A stretch of 6,069 nt of DNA from Caldilineaceae bacterium. Lineage in GTDB: Bacteria; Chloroflexota; Anaerolineae; Caldilineales; Caldilineaceae. Every line of letters begins with the position of its first letter. The stretch's first letter is position 1. Both the position numbers and the translations under genes were made by a program. Below the pieces are notes generated by a model. It was not told the DNA's origin and made no database searches. It worked only from the letters and a program-made list of their open reading frames with translations. The stretch covers positions 1 to 6,069 of the forward strand of contig JAPPKT010000472.1 in the NCBI GenBank assembly GCA_028819675.1. The letters run 5' to 3'. Shown in pieces: positions 1-6,069 of this stretch.

Positions 1-1568
1 ACGAATACGCCGATCGCGTCACGCGCCAGGATCTTGAGGGCCTCGTGATAGAGGTCGCAGCGCTCGGTCGACATCGCCATCGGGCGGGCCGTATCGATCA
101 GGTTGCGGTACTCTTCGTCGGTCCAGCCGGTGAAGTAGGAGGCAGCGGGATCGTCCCACCAGTCCACGAAGTTGCTCGGATCGATGAAGTCCGCCCCCCA
201 GCGATTGAGGGCGACTTTCAGTTCGCCGTTGCGCATCTGGTCGACGTAGAAGGCCCGCTCGACGTTCTGCGGTGTGAGCTTGACCCCCAGATTATCGGCC
301 AGCATACGCTGGATCGCTTCGGCTTCGCGGATGAATTCACCCTCCTTGGTGTAGATCGTCATCTCGGGGAAGCCCTCGCCGCCGGGGTAGCCGGCCTGCG
401 CCATCAGATCCGCAGCCAGTTCGGGATCATAGTTCTGGAACGCGATCAACTCGGGATCGTCATTGCGCTCGCACGGGAAGTCCTTGGGCAGGAAGCCGTG
501 CGCGGGAATGCACGTTCCCCGCATGACGTTGTCGCACAGGGCCGTGCGGTCAACCGCATGCGCGAACGCTTGGCGCACCAGGATGTTGTCGAAGGGCGGC
601 GTGCGCTGGTTCATATAGATGTAAACGCCGCGGTTCATTACGCTGATATAGGCCTCTTTGCTCAGCTGCGGATCAGCAAGCACCTGCACCAGGTCATCGC
701 CGGTTACGCCCACCCCTCCATCAATATCGCCGGCCTGATACATCTGCAGAAGCGGCGCGCCGACCTCAGGAATGATCACCTGGATCCGCTGTTCAAATGT
801 CGCCGGGTAGCTTCCCGTGTAGTAGGGATTGGGCGTGAAGATCACGTTCTTGCCCCGGTTCCACTCAGCAATGCGGTACGGGCCGTTGCTGGGCGCCGTC
901 GCCGGATCGTTGGCCCAGTCGTCACCGTGCTCCTCCACCATGTGGCGGGGAACCGGCGCCGCGTGCCAGTTGATCTTGAACATGTAGTAGGGAATCGGCA
1001 CCGTGGTTGTGAGCGAGAAGGTGTATTCGTCGATCAGCTCGACACCAAGCTCTTCAACGCCAACCTCTCCCTTGTTGTACGCCTCACCGTTCTCGAGGTC
1101 AAACAGGAACCAGGCGTATACGTTGGCCATCTCCGGGTTCAGGTACCGGCGGAAGCTGTACACCCAGTCCTCGGCCGTAACCGGCGTGCCGTCGCTCCAC
1201 ATGGCGTCCTGCCGCAGATGGAAGGTCCAAGTACGGCCGTCCTCCGAAAGCTCCCAGCTGTCGGCCGCGGCCGGGTGCCAGTCGCCTTCCGGCCCCATCT
1301 TGGCCAGCTGCTCGATCGTCGCCTCATAGGCGAAGCCTTCGTACTCATTGCGCATCGTGTCAAAATGCTTGCCTTCAATACCTGCAGAGCGGAACACCTG
1401 CTGGTCAAGAGGCGCAGCGTCCTCAGGCAGACTAACGCCGCCTGTGCTGACAACCTCCATCATTTCCTCTCCGGCCATCTCTGACGCCGGTGCCACGGGC
1501 GCACAACCGGCCGCGGTCACCATGATCAGGACTGCCAACAGCGCGATCAATGGGACAAATCTGTTCAT
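1..1568 (-). CDS. Extracytoplasmic solute-binding protein, family 5 (peptide/nickel ABC transporter lipoprotein), 3' end cut by window edge
   Basis: This is the substrate receptor of a peptide-type ABC importer, expected to be lipid-anchored outside the cytoplasmic membrane. The 522 visible residues start with MNRF, a hydrophobic stretch (about residues 5-20) and a lipobox-like AAGC with the lipidated Cys at 22. A Pro/Ala/Glu/Met-rich linker follows (23-40). Family 5 marks come next: LSEDGRTWTFHLR with WSDGTPVTAEDW (about 107-135), SNGPYRI (227-233), NPYY (247-250), VRQAFAHAVDR (331-341) and WGADFIDPSNF (457-467). Four further cysteines (345, 353, 366, 504) could form disulfides. The family is usually about 520-620 residues, so probably only the last tens of residues are missing. 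ATG at 1568 is chosen because it gives the signal peptide and has AAGGAG 10 bases upstream. The gene has its own promoter and lies downstream of the permease and two enzyme genes. Peptides are the commonest ligands, but the family also binds sugars, nickel and opines, so the ligand is unknown. Confidence 0.95.
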   Translation of the reverse strand, partial: MNRFVPLIALLAVLIMVTAAGCAPVAPASEMAGEEMMEVVSTGGVSLPEDAAPLDQQVFRSAGIEGKHFDTMRNEYEGFAYEATIEQLAKMGPEGDWHPAAADSWELSEDGRTWTFHLRQDAMWSDGTPVTAEDWVYSFRRYLNPEMANVYAWFLFDLENGEAYNKGEVGVEELGVELIDEYTFSLTTTVPIPYYMFKINWHAAPVPRHMVEEHGDDWANDPATAPSNGPYRIAEWNRGKNVIFTPNPYYTGSYPATFEQRIQVIIPEVGAPLLQMYQAGDIDGGVGVTGDDLVQVLADPQLSKEAYISVMNRGVYIYMNQRTPPFDNILVRQAFAHAVDRTALCDNVMRGTCIPAHGFLPKDFPCERNDDPELIAFQNYDPELAADLMAQAGYPGGEGFPEMTIYTKEGEFIREAEAIQRMLADNLGVKLTPQNVERAFYVDQMRNGELKVALNRWGADFIDPSNFVDWWDDPAASYFTGWTDEEYRNLIDTARPMAMSTERCDLYHEALKILARDAIGVF

Positions 1569-1578
1569 AACCGTAGGT

Positions 1579-1584
1579 CTCCTT
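1579..1584 (-). promoter_or_regulatory. Shine-Dalgarno site of the SBP gene
   Basis: AAGGAG on the minus strand lies 10 bases before the ATG at 1568. It fixes this start, which also gives a proper lipoprotein signal peptide. Just upstream the leader carries two tandem copies of CCCTTT separated by one base (1585-1597), of no evident function. Confidence 0.85.
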
Positions 1585-1648
1585 AAAGGGTAAAGGGATG
1601 GAAAGATATTTGGTTGTAGTCTTTGGGATATTGTGAGAAATCGCTGCA

Positions 1649-1677
1649 AGTATAGCGCTAACTACCGCTCCGGTCAA
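1649..1677 (-). promoter_or_regulatory. Sigma-70-type promoter for the SBP gene
   Basis: On the minus strand, TTGACC (1677-1672, five of six consensus bases) is followed by an exact 17-base spacer and TATACT (1654-1649, five of six). Transcription would start near 1642, giving a leader of about 70-75 bases before the ATG at 1568. The perfect 8-base palindrome TAGCGCTA (1653-1660) overlaps the upstream part of the -10 element and could be an operator, but it is short and may be chance. The site was recognised by eye and has no experimental support. Confidence 0.7.
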
Positions 1678-1754
1678 AAGCTTGGGGCCCTCGCGCAAGG
1701 TTTATTTGCCCGGCATACACCGACCCCGTGAAACGCCCGCAAATCCGGTTGTTC

Positions 1755-1774
1755 GGGAGGCGAGAGTCGCTCCC
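1755..1774 (-). terminator. Possible weak terminator or 3'-end hairpin after the aminotransferase-like gene
   Basis: Starting 17 bases past the stop codon at 1792, the transcript can fold GGGA/TCCC plus GCGA/TCGC around a 3-base loop, with one bulged base (1759). No T-run follows on the minus strand, so it does not fit a standard intrinsic terminator. It may instead be a transcript-stabilising hairpin at the end of the three-gene unit, or chance. Confidence 0.35.
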
Positions 1775-1791
1775 TCGTATGGATGGCCAAG

Positions 1792-2940
1792 TCACTTCAT
1801 GGCGACCAGACCACTGACCAACCGCTCAAGATCATCTTCGTTATTGAAGACGTGCGTAGACACGCGAATCATCCTACCGTCCAACTCCAGCGGGGCCACC
1901 AGTACTTTTCTCTCCTTCAAATATTCCTGGATCTCCGCAGACGTATAATTTCCAAGACTGAAAGTGACGATGCCCGACGACTTCCCGTAGGGCAGCGGCG
2001 TATGCAACCTAAGGCTCGGGACCTCCTGCAGGGCCGCCTTGAGACGGTCCGTGTAGCCGGAAACATAAGAAAACACGTTCTCCCAGCCTATCTCCGCCCA
2101 GAAATCCAGCGCCTTTCCAAATCCGATCTGGTCTGCAAGGTTCCGCGTCCCGAACTCGAAACGCTTTGCCTCGTCCAGCAGCGTGAGACCGCCCACCAGG
2201 TCGAAGTCCTTCTGCGAATGAGACCCGATCCAGCTCGGCTGCACCCAGGGAATCATGTCCCTGCGCACGTAGAAGCCACCGGTACCCTGCGGCGCCATGA
2301 TGTACTTGTGCCCGCTGAAAGCATAGAAGTCGCAATCCAGCTCGCGCATATCAACCGGAACCGCGCCGTAAGCCTGGGCCCCGTCCAGCAATACCGGCAC
2401 GCCCCGATCATGTGCGATGTCAACCAGTGCCCGTGCCGGCAGGCGCTGTCCCGTACGGCGGCAGACATGGCTAATCGAAACGACCCGCGTACGCGCATCC
2501 AGCAGCTGCTCAAACTGCTCCAGCATCTGCTCCTCATCATGCACGACCTCCAGGAAACGCAACTCGATGCCATACCGGTGAACATGGCTGTACCACGTAA
2601 TGCGATTGCCCGGATGCTCCTTGTCGCTCAGAATGACGTTGTCCCCCGCCTGCCAGTTGATCCCATTGGCCACGATGTTGATGCCGATCGTCGTGTTCTC
2701 ACCCAGCACAATCTCGTCAGCATCGGCGTTCATCGAACGCGCGACCTTCCCCCGCGTCGCCTCGAACCCCTCCAGCATCTTCTCGTGAATCCCAGGCGCG
2801 GCCCCACCGGCGTTCTGAAACTGCGCCCAGCGGTTCGTCTCCTCGATCACCGGCTCCATCTTCGGCGAAAACCCGCTGCTCTGAAAGTACGCATACTCCT
2901 GCGTTATGGGAGTAAACCGGCGAACGTCGGACAGTTGCAT
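1792..2940 (-). CDS. PLP-dependent class V aminotransferase-fold enzyme (isopenicillin N epimerase/CsdA-like superfamily)
   Basis: A complete 382-residue cytoplasmic PLP enzyme of fold type I, of normal length for class V. Visible marks in order: ENTTIGIN (81-88), likely phosphate-binding; KEHPGN (107-112), whose His109 is the likely ring-stacking residue; SISHVCRRTGQRLP (155-168); VLLDGAQAYG (183-192) with Asp186 and Gln189 toward the cofactor; FSGHKY (208-213) with Lys212 as Schiff-base lysine; APQGTGGFYV (216-225); FEFGTRN (261-267); and IRVSTHVFNN (358-367), whose Arg359 probably binds a substrate carboxylate. Its only cysteines are 160 and 203, so the catalytic Cys loop of SufS/IscS-type desulfurases is missing. 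Epimerase, aminotransferase or C-S/C-N lyase activity is more likely, and which one cannot be told. The start ATG has GAGG 8 bases upstream and lies 5 bases after the preceding stop, so translational coupling is likely. Confidence 0.93.
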   Translation of the reverse strand: MQLSDVRRFTPITQEYAYFQSSGFSPKMEPVIEETNRWAQFQNAGGAAPGIHEKMLEGFEATRGKVARSMNADADEIVLGENTTIGINIVANGINWQAGDNVILSDKEHPGNRITWYSHVHRYGIELRFLEVVHDEEQMLEQFEQLLDARTRVVSISHVCRRTGQRLPARALVDIAHDRGVPVLLDGAQAYGAVPVDMRELDCDFYAFSGHKYIMAPQGTGGFYVRRDMIPWVQPSWIGSHSQKDFDLVGGLTLLDEAKRFEFGTRNLADQIGFGKALDFWAEIGWENVFSYVSGYTDRLKAALQEVPSLRLHTPLPYGKSSGIVTFSLGNYTSAEIQEYLKERKVLVAPLELDGRMIRVSTHVFNNEDDLERLVSGLVAMK

Positions 2941-2945
2941 TTTCT

Positions 2946-5222
2946 CTACCTCTGTAGCTTCCGCAACACGATTGTGCTTTCGGCGAAGTGATTCTCAGGG
3001 CCCTGCAAGTACACTATCAGGCGGCCGTCCTCCGACTCCAGTGGCTGCCTCTCCACCCCGTCCACCTCGACGTGAACGCGGTCGCCCGGCGCATATCCCT
3101 GCACCACCAGACCTTGATAGCGAATCACGTATGCGTGAACGGTTAGCTCGCCAGACTCGGGTGCGAACCTCACGTCGACAAAACGCATACTCTTGCTGTT
3201 GGCCTGGGCTACGAAAGGATGTTGGGGCCCGCCGCCTTCTAAACGCACCGTACAAGATGCTCCCGGCGCCATCCGCGGCAGGGTAAAGAAGCGATTCCTG
3301 ACAATGTGCGCCAGGTAGCGCGGTTCTCCATTCGGGCCTTCGCCTCCCTCAAGGCGCAGCGAAGAGTACTCCACCTCCTGCTTATACTCGACTTCATCGG
3401 CAACCGCGCCCGCACCCAGTGCGTCCGGCCCCTCCTGCTCCGGCGCCCCCAGCAAGACAGACGTTTCGACCATTAGCTCTTCGATCGTGCGGTCGGTCGG
3501 ATTGTGCGCGTGAATGGATCTTCCACTATCGGCCACGCGATACTGGATGTCCTCGTAGTCCTGAACTCGCTGGTAGATCGCCCTCTGCGTCGCCTGCCAA
3601 AAATTGAGACGCTCGGCCTGCCTGATGCCATAACACATCCAGTCAAAGGTGCCGCGGCCGTTGTTGTAGCTGGGATCCACTGTGAATAGGGGGTGATATT
3701 GCAACTGGTAAACGCCGTCCGCTAGTGCGGTTTCCGGGTCCTGGTCCTTGCTGTTCGGCCGATCGTAAACCGCGTCGATCACGTCAGGCGGCGGGTCGTA
3801 CTCATGTGTCATGTCCCAGCCGCGCAACTGCCGGCACTCTTCAGTTGTACTGACCACGCCATGGAAGGGAAACCAGAATCCGGGACTGGCAATCGTCGGT
3901 GAGGTCAGGGTCTGGTAGGTGACCACCATGTCACCTTTCTCCGGATCGGGCGTCCTGTCCCCATACTCGGCCATCAAGTGAAAGTGGAAAGTGCCCAGCC
4001 CCAGGAAGTGCGGCACGTTCTGGTAGAGAAAGTCCATGGCGTCGATCATTTCCGGATAGACACTGTAACCGCCGTGGCGCCCCCCGGTGTAAAGTCGGAC
4101 CCCCAGATTCTTCTCGGACTCGATCACGTGCCGGGCGAGGTTAGCCCCCATCATCCACTTGGGCGGACTCTCTTGAATAGCATCATTGTGCAGACCGATC
4201 TCGATGAACGGGAACTTGGAAATCTCTCGTACCCACTCCTGGTCCATCTCCGTTGTGGTCGCCTCGGGTGAAATGTTCGCATCCAGCAATGTATGCGTGG
4301 CCGGAATCAGATGCTCTCCCTGGTAACGGAGCATCGTCATGTCCAATGACTTGTCCGGGTCGTGGCGGATGTTCATGACCCCGTCGTAGCTGCCAAAAGT
4401 CCGCAGCCGCGTTCCCCAATGTCCCTCCTGGCCGCAAGCCCAAAGTACGCCGCGCAATTGATAGAGCAGTGTCTCGGCCCAGTTGAACGGGTTGAACCAG
4501 CGCCGCACCTCCTCAGCATTCAGGTGCGCCTGCCAAACACCACCCATGTACTCGAAGAGTGCGTTGGCAATGAAGAGACTCTTATCCGTCTGAACAATAC
4601 CGGCGCCAATTCGTTGACGTGTGGCGGCTTCCGGTCCTGTCAAGTCCCCACTGATCTCCATCAAATCGGCAAAGACCGTGGCGCCAGCCTCTGGTTCGGC
4701 AATGCAGGTAGTAAATCCCTTGTAGCCTGAAATGTACCACTCGTCCCACTTGGTGCGGTCGCCGAAGGGGCTGTCGTTCGCCCACTGCCAGGCTGTATAG
4801 CCTTCCGTCTGCCCCAGTTCCAGGCGTGTCAGGCCGAGCAGTTCAGGCGGCAAATTGGTGGGCCCAGATACGCACAGAAACGAGTCGTCCCTATCCAGCC
4901 AGGAACCGATTGCCTCGGTCGCCGCAGGCGTCAGGCTGTGTGCACTGGGCAAAAAGAGGATCGAGACCTCTGACAGGTGGTCGGCCAGCCCTTCATCCCC
5001 GGCAAAACTGTGCTTGAGGTTGAAGCGGTTGAGACAGGCTGAAACCGTGCTCGGCGCCAGATAGGCGTACTGCCCTTTGAGCCAGTTCTTCTCTTGCCCC
5101 CAGGCGTCTTCAAAAGTGTAAACGGCTCCTGCGCGTTGCGCCTCTTCTGCGTTGGCGCGCCGCGTGCGCTCACTCCACAGAATCCCGATGTTGGAAAAGA
5201 GTTCGGGTCTTTCGGAAAACAC
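2946..5222 (-). CDS. Uncharacterised 758-residue multidomain protein: GATase1-like N-terminal domain, NodB/polysaccharide deacetylase-like middle, beta-rich C-terminus
   Basis: I do not recognise a named family. Residues about 10-130 resemble the Rossmann-like glutamine amidotransferase/beta-galactosidase trimerisation fold: NIGILWSERTRR, then VSILFLPSAHSLT followed by a helix (AATEAIGSWLDRDD) and SFLCVSGP. The middle (about 280-540) suggests a NodB-type barrel: VMNIRHDPD (282-290, resembling the acidic first motif), FIEIGLHND (339-347, resembling the G-x-H metal-ligand motif), TGGRHGGY (379-386), GTFHFHL (410-416) and YHPLF (509-513). These His/Asp clusters could bind a metal. The last 150 residues or so (610-758) are rich in short strands, as in a beta-sandwich or carbohydrate-binding module. 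No signal peptide or membrane segment is seen, so it is probably cytoplasmic. The start is GTG with AGGAG 9 bases upstream. A hydrolase or deacetylase acting on an imported amide or glycan is a guess. Confidence 0.88.
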   Translation of the reverse strand: MFSERPELFSNIGILWSERTRRANAEEAQRAGAVYTFEDAWGQEKNWLKGQYAYLAPSTVSACLNRFNLKHSFAGDEGLADHLSEVSILFLPSAHSLTPAATEAIGSWLDRDDSFLCVSGPTNLPPELLGLTRLELGQTEGYTAWQWANDSPFGDRTKWDEWYISGYKGFTTCIAEPEAGATVFADLMEISGDLTGPEAATRQRIGAGIVQTDKSLFIANALFEYMGGVWQAHLNAEEVRRWFNPFNWAETLLYQLRGVLWACGQEGHWGTRLRTFGSYDGVMNIRHDPDKSLDMTMLRYQGEHLIPATHTLLDANISPEATTTEMDQEWVREISKFPFIEIGLHNDAIQESPPKWMMGANLARHVIESEKNLGVRLYTGGRHGGYSVYPEMIDAMDFLYQNVPHFLGLGTFHFHLMAEYGDRTPDPEKGDMVVTYQTLTSPTIASPGFWFPFHGVVSTTEECRQLRGWDMTHEYDPPPDVIDAVYDRPNSKDQDPETALADGVYQLQYHPLFTVDPSYNNGRGTFDWMCYGIRQAERLNFWQATQRAIYQRVQDYEDIQYRVADSGRSIHAHNPTDRTIEELMVETSVLLGAPEQEGPDALGAGAVADEVEYKQEVEYSSLRLEGGEGPNGEPRYLAHIVRNRFFTLPRMAPGASCTVRLEGGGPQHPFVAQANSKSMRFVDVRFAPESGELTVHAYVIRYQGLVVQGYAPGDRVHVEVDGVERQPLESEDGRLIVYLQGPENHFAESTIVLRKLQR
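2949..2953 (-). promoter_or_regulatory. Shine-Dalgarno site of the aminotransferase-like gene, inside the upstream coding region
   Basis: AGAGG on the minus strand ends 8 bases before the ATG at 2940. It lies in the last two sense codons of the 758-residue protein, directly before its TAG stop (2948-2946). Ribosomes finishing the upstream gene would sit on this site, which suggests coupled translation and roughly matched output of the two enzymes. Confidence 0.75.
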
Positions 5223-5231
5223 TGATGGGAA

Positions 5232-5236
5232 CTCCT
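5232..5236 (-). promoter_or_regulatory. Shine-Dalgarno site that supports the GTG start of the 758-residue protein
   Basis: AGGAG on the minus strand lies 9 bases before GTG at 5222. The codon and spacing make this start convincing although it is not ATG. The 86-base gap to the permease also contains a small perfect hairpin, GACGC/GCGTC around a 6-base loop (5248-5263). It has no T-run and is not called as a terminator. Confidence 0.75.
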
Positions 5237-5308
5237 GTAATGGACTCGACGCCCTTGAGCGTCTGATCGGTGGACGAAACGATTGTATGGTGACGAGTAA
5301 GAGGAGTT

Positions 5309-6069
5309 TCAGTTCTGCAGCGTCATCTTGGGGTCAAGCGCGTCGCGCAGACCGTCGCCAAGAAAGTTAATGCACAACAAGGTCACAAAGAGAAACAGTC
5401 CTGGAATCAGAGCCAGCCACGGCGCCGTCTCCATGAACTGTTGCGCGCCGATCAGCATCTGTCCCCAGGTCGGTGTCGGCGGCTGCACGCCCAATCCGAG
5501 ATAGCTGAGACTCGACTCGGCAATAATGGCAAAGCCCAGCGTCAGCGTCGCGTTGACGATGACGGGAGCCAGCGTACTGGGCAGGATGTGGCGGAACACA
5601 ATGCGCCCGTTGCGGGCCCCGGTCATCCGCGCCGCCTCCACAAAGTCGCGCTGCTTTATTGAAAGAATCGTGCCGCGCACGATGCGCGCCAGTCCCATCC
5701 AGCTGAACACCGAGAGTATCAGAATAATGCTCAACACCGACCCGCCCCCGTAGCGCGAAAGTATGAGGAGCAGAGGTAAGCTGGGAATCGACAGCATGAT
5801 ATCGGTAAAGCGCATAAGGACGCTGTCAAGATGGCCCCCGAAATACCCGGACGTCGAGCCAATTAACACACCGATCAACAGGCTGACCAGCGAAACACTG
5901 AATCCGACAAAGAGCGAAACGCGACCGCCTACCATGATGCGTAAGGCGATATCCCTTCCCAGTTCATCGGTTCCAAAGTAATGCTCCGTAGACGGCGCAA
6001 TAAGGCGCGACCGTAGATCCGTCTTGGAAATAGAGTAGGAGGAGAACAAAGGACCTGCCGTCGAGTAAA
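5309..6069 (-). CDS. Peptide-type ABC transporter permease (DppC/OppC family), 5' end beyond window edge
   Basis: Inner-membrane channel subunit of an Opp/Dpp-type importer. The 252 visible residues start inside the N-terminal extracytoplasmic segment. They include the family hallmark HYFGTDELGRD, a long hydrophobic helix (SLFVGFSVSLVSLLIGVLIG), further membrane segments around LPLLLILSRY and SIILILSVFSWMG, the EAA loop (EAARMTGARNG, then HILPS) that docks to the ATPase, ESSLSYLGLGVQPPTPTWG, and the final helix with NFLGDGLRDALDP, the usual C-terminal signature. The reading frame stays open to the window edge. A TTG at 6049 could be taken as a start, but family members have a first membrane helix before the FGTDELGRD region, so the true start lies outside. 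About 40-60 residues are probably missing. It should pair with a DppB/OppB permease upstream, and its natural receptor is probably the SBP at the other end of the window. Confidence 0.95.
   Translation of the reverse strand, partial: YSTAGPLFSSYSISKTDLRSRLIAPSTEHYFGTDELGRDIALRIMVGGRVSLFVGFSVSLVSLLIGVLIGSTSGYFGGHLDSVLMRFTDIMLSIPSLPLLLILSRYGGGSVLSIILILSVFSWMGLARIVRGTILSIKQRDFVEAARMTGARNGRIVFRHILPSTLAPVIVNATLTLGFAIIAESSLSYLGLGVQPPTPTWGQMLIGAQQFMETAPWLALIPGLFLFVTLLCINFLGDGLRDALDPKMTLQN

Noticed and set aside
45..1484. Long plus-strand open frame of 479 codons
   Set aside because: It is fully antisense to the SBP gene, starts at GTG, and its translation shows no recognisable domain. The minus-strand frame has a signal peptide, lipobox and family 5 motifs, so the plus-strand frame is a shadow of GC-rich codon use.
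1432..1698. Minus-strand small frame of 88 codons overlapping the SBP start
   Set aside because: It covers the promoter and leader and then reads the SBP signal region in another frame; no ribosome binding site or domain supports it.
1681..1700. GC-rich stretch with CTTG/CAAG ends followed by CTTTT, as a terminator
   Set aside because: Only about four base pairs can form and the T-run is short and overlaps the -35 element of the SBP promoter.
1783..2991. Long plus-strand open frame of 402 codons
   Set aside because: It is antisense to the aminotransferase-like gene, which has a full set of PLP enzyme motifs. The plus-strand translation is rich in Arg, His and Leu without any family signature.
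5275..5315. Possible promoter for the 758-residue gene (TACAAT with an upstream CTGAAA)
   Set aside because: The -35 match is only four of six and the spacer is 19 bases, so it is too weak to call.
5309..6049. Permease as a complete gene starting at TTG 6049
   Set aside because: The frame is open to the window edge, and a start there would omit the first membrane helix expected before FGTDELGRD in DppC/OppC proteins. It is called as 5'-partial instead.

Overview
The window holds four genes, all on the minus strand, and reads as part of a peptide-type (Opp/Dpp) ABC transporter locus that carries two enzyme genes inside it. In the direction of transcription (from high to low coordinates) the order is: a DppC/OppC-type permease whose 5' end lies beyond the right edge, a 758-residue multidomain protein with GTG start, a PLP-dependent class V aminotransferase-fold enzyme, and a lipoprotein extracytoplasmic solute-binding protein (SBP) of family 5 that runs off the left edge.

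The first three genes look like one transcription unit. There are 86 bases between permease and multidomain gene, and only 5 bases between the multidomain gene and the aminotransferase-like gene, whose ribosome binding site sits in the last codons of its upstream neighbour. The SBP is separated from them by 223 bases that contain a hairpin and a good sigma-70-type promoter (TTGACC, 17 bases, TATACT). It can therefore be transcribed on its own, in keeping with the high expression usually needed for binding proteins.

The DNA is fairly GC-rich (judged by eye). The SBP begins with a lipoprotein signal followed by a Pro/Ala/Glu/Met-rich linker, a style common in Chloroflexota (Caldilinea/Anaerolinea-like) binding proteins. 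Together with the sigma-70 promoter and Shine-Dalgarno sites, this suggests a bacterium, perhaps a Chloroflexota member. The phylum is an inference of low to moderate certainty.

A working model is that the SBP and permease import a peptide-like or amino-group-bearing compound, which the two cytoplasmic enzymes then process: one a possible amidotransferase-like/NodB-like hydrolase, the other a PLP enzyme of the isopenicillin N epimerase/cysteine desulfurase fold that lacks the desulfurase cysteine. The substrate cannot be read from the sequence. No RNA genes, CRISPR arrays, insertion sequences or large repeats were seen. The long plus-strand reading frames are antisense shadows of these four genes.
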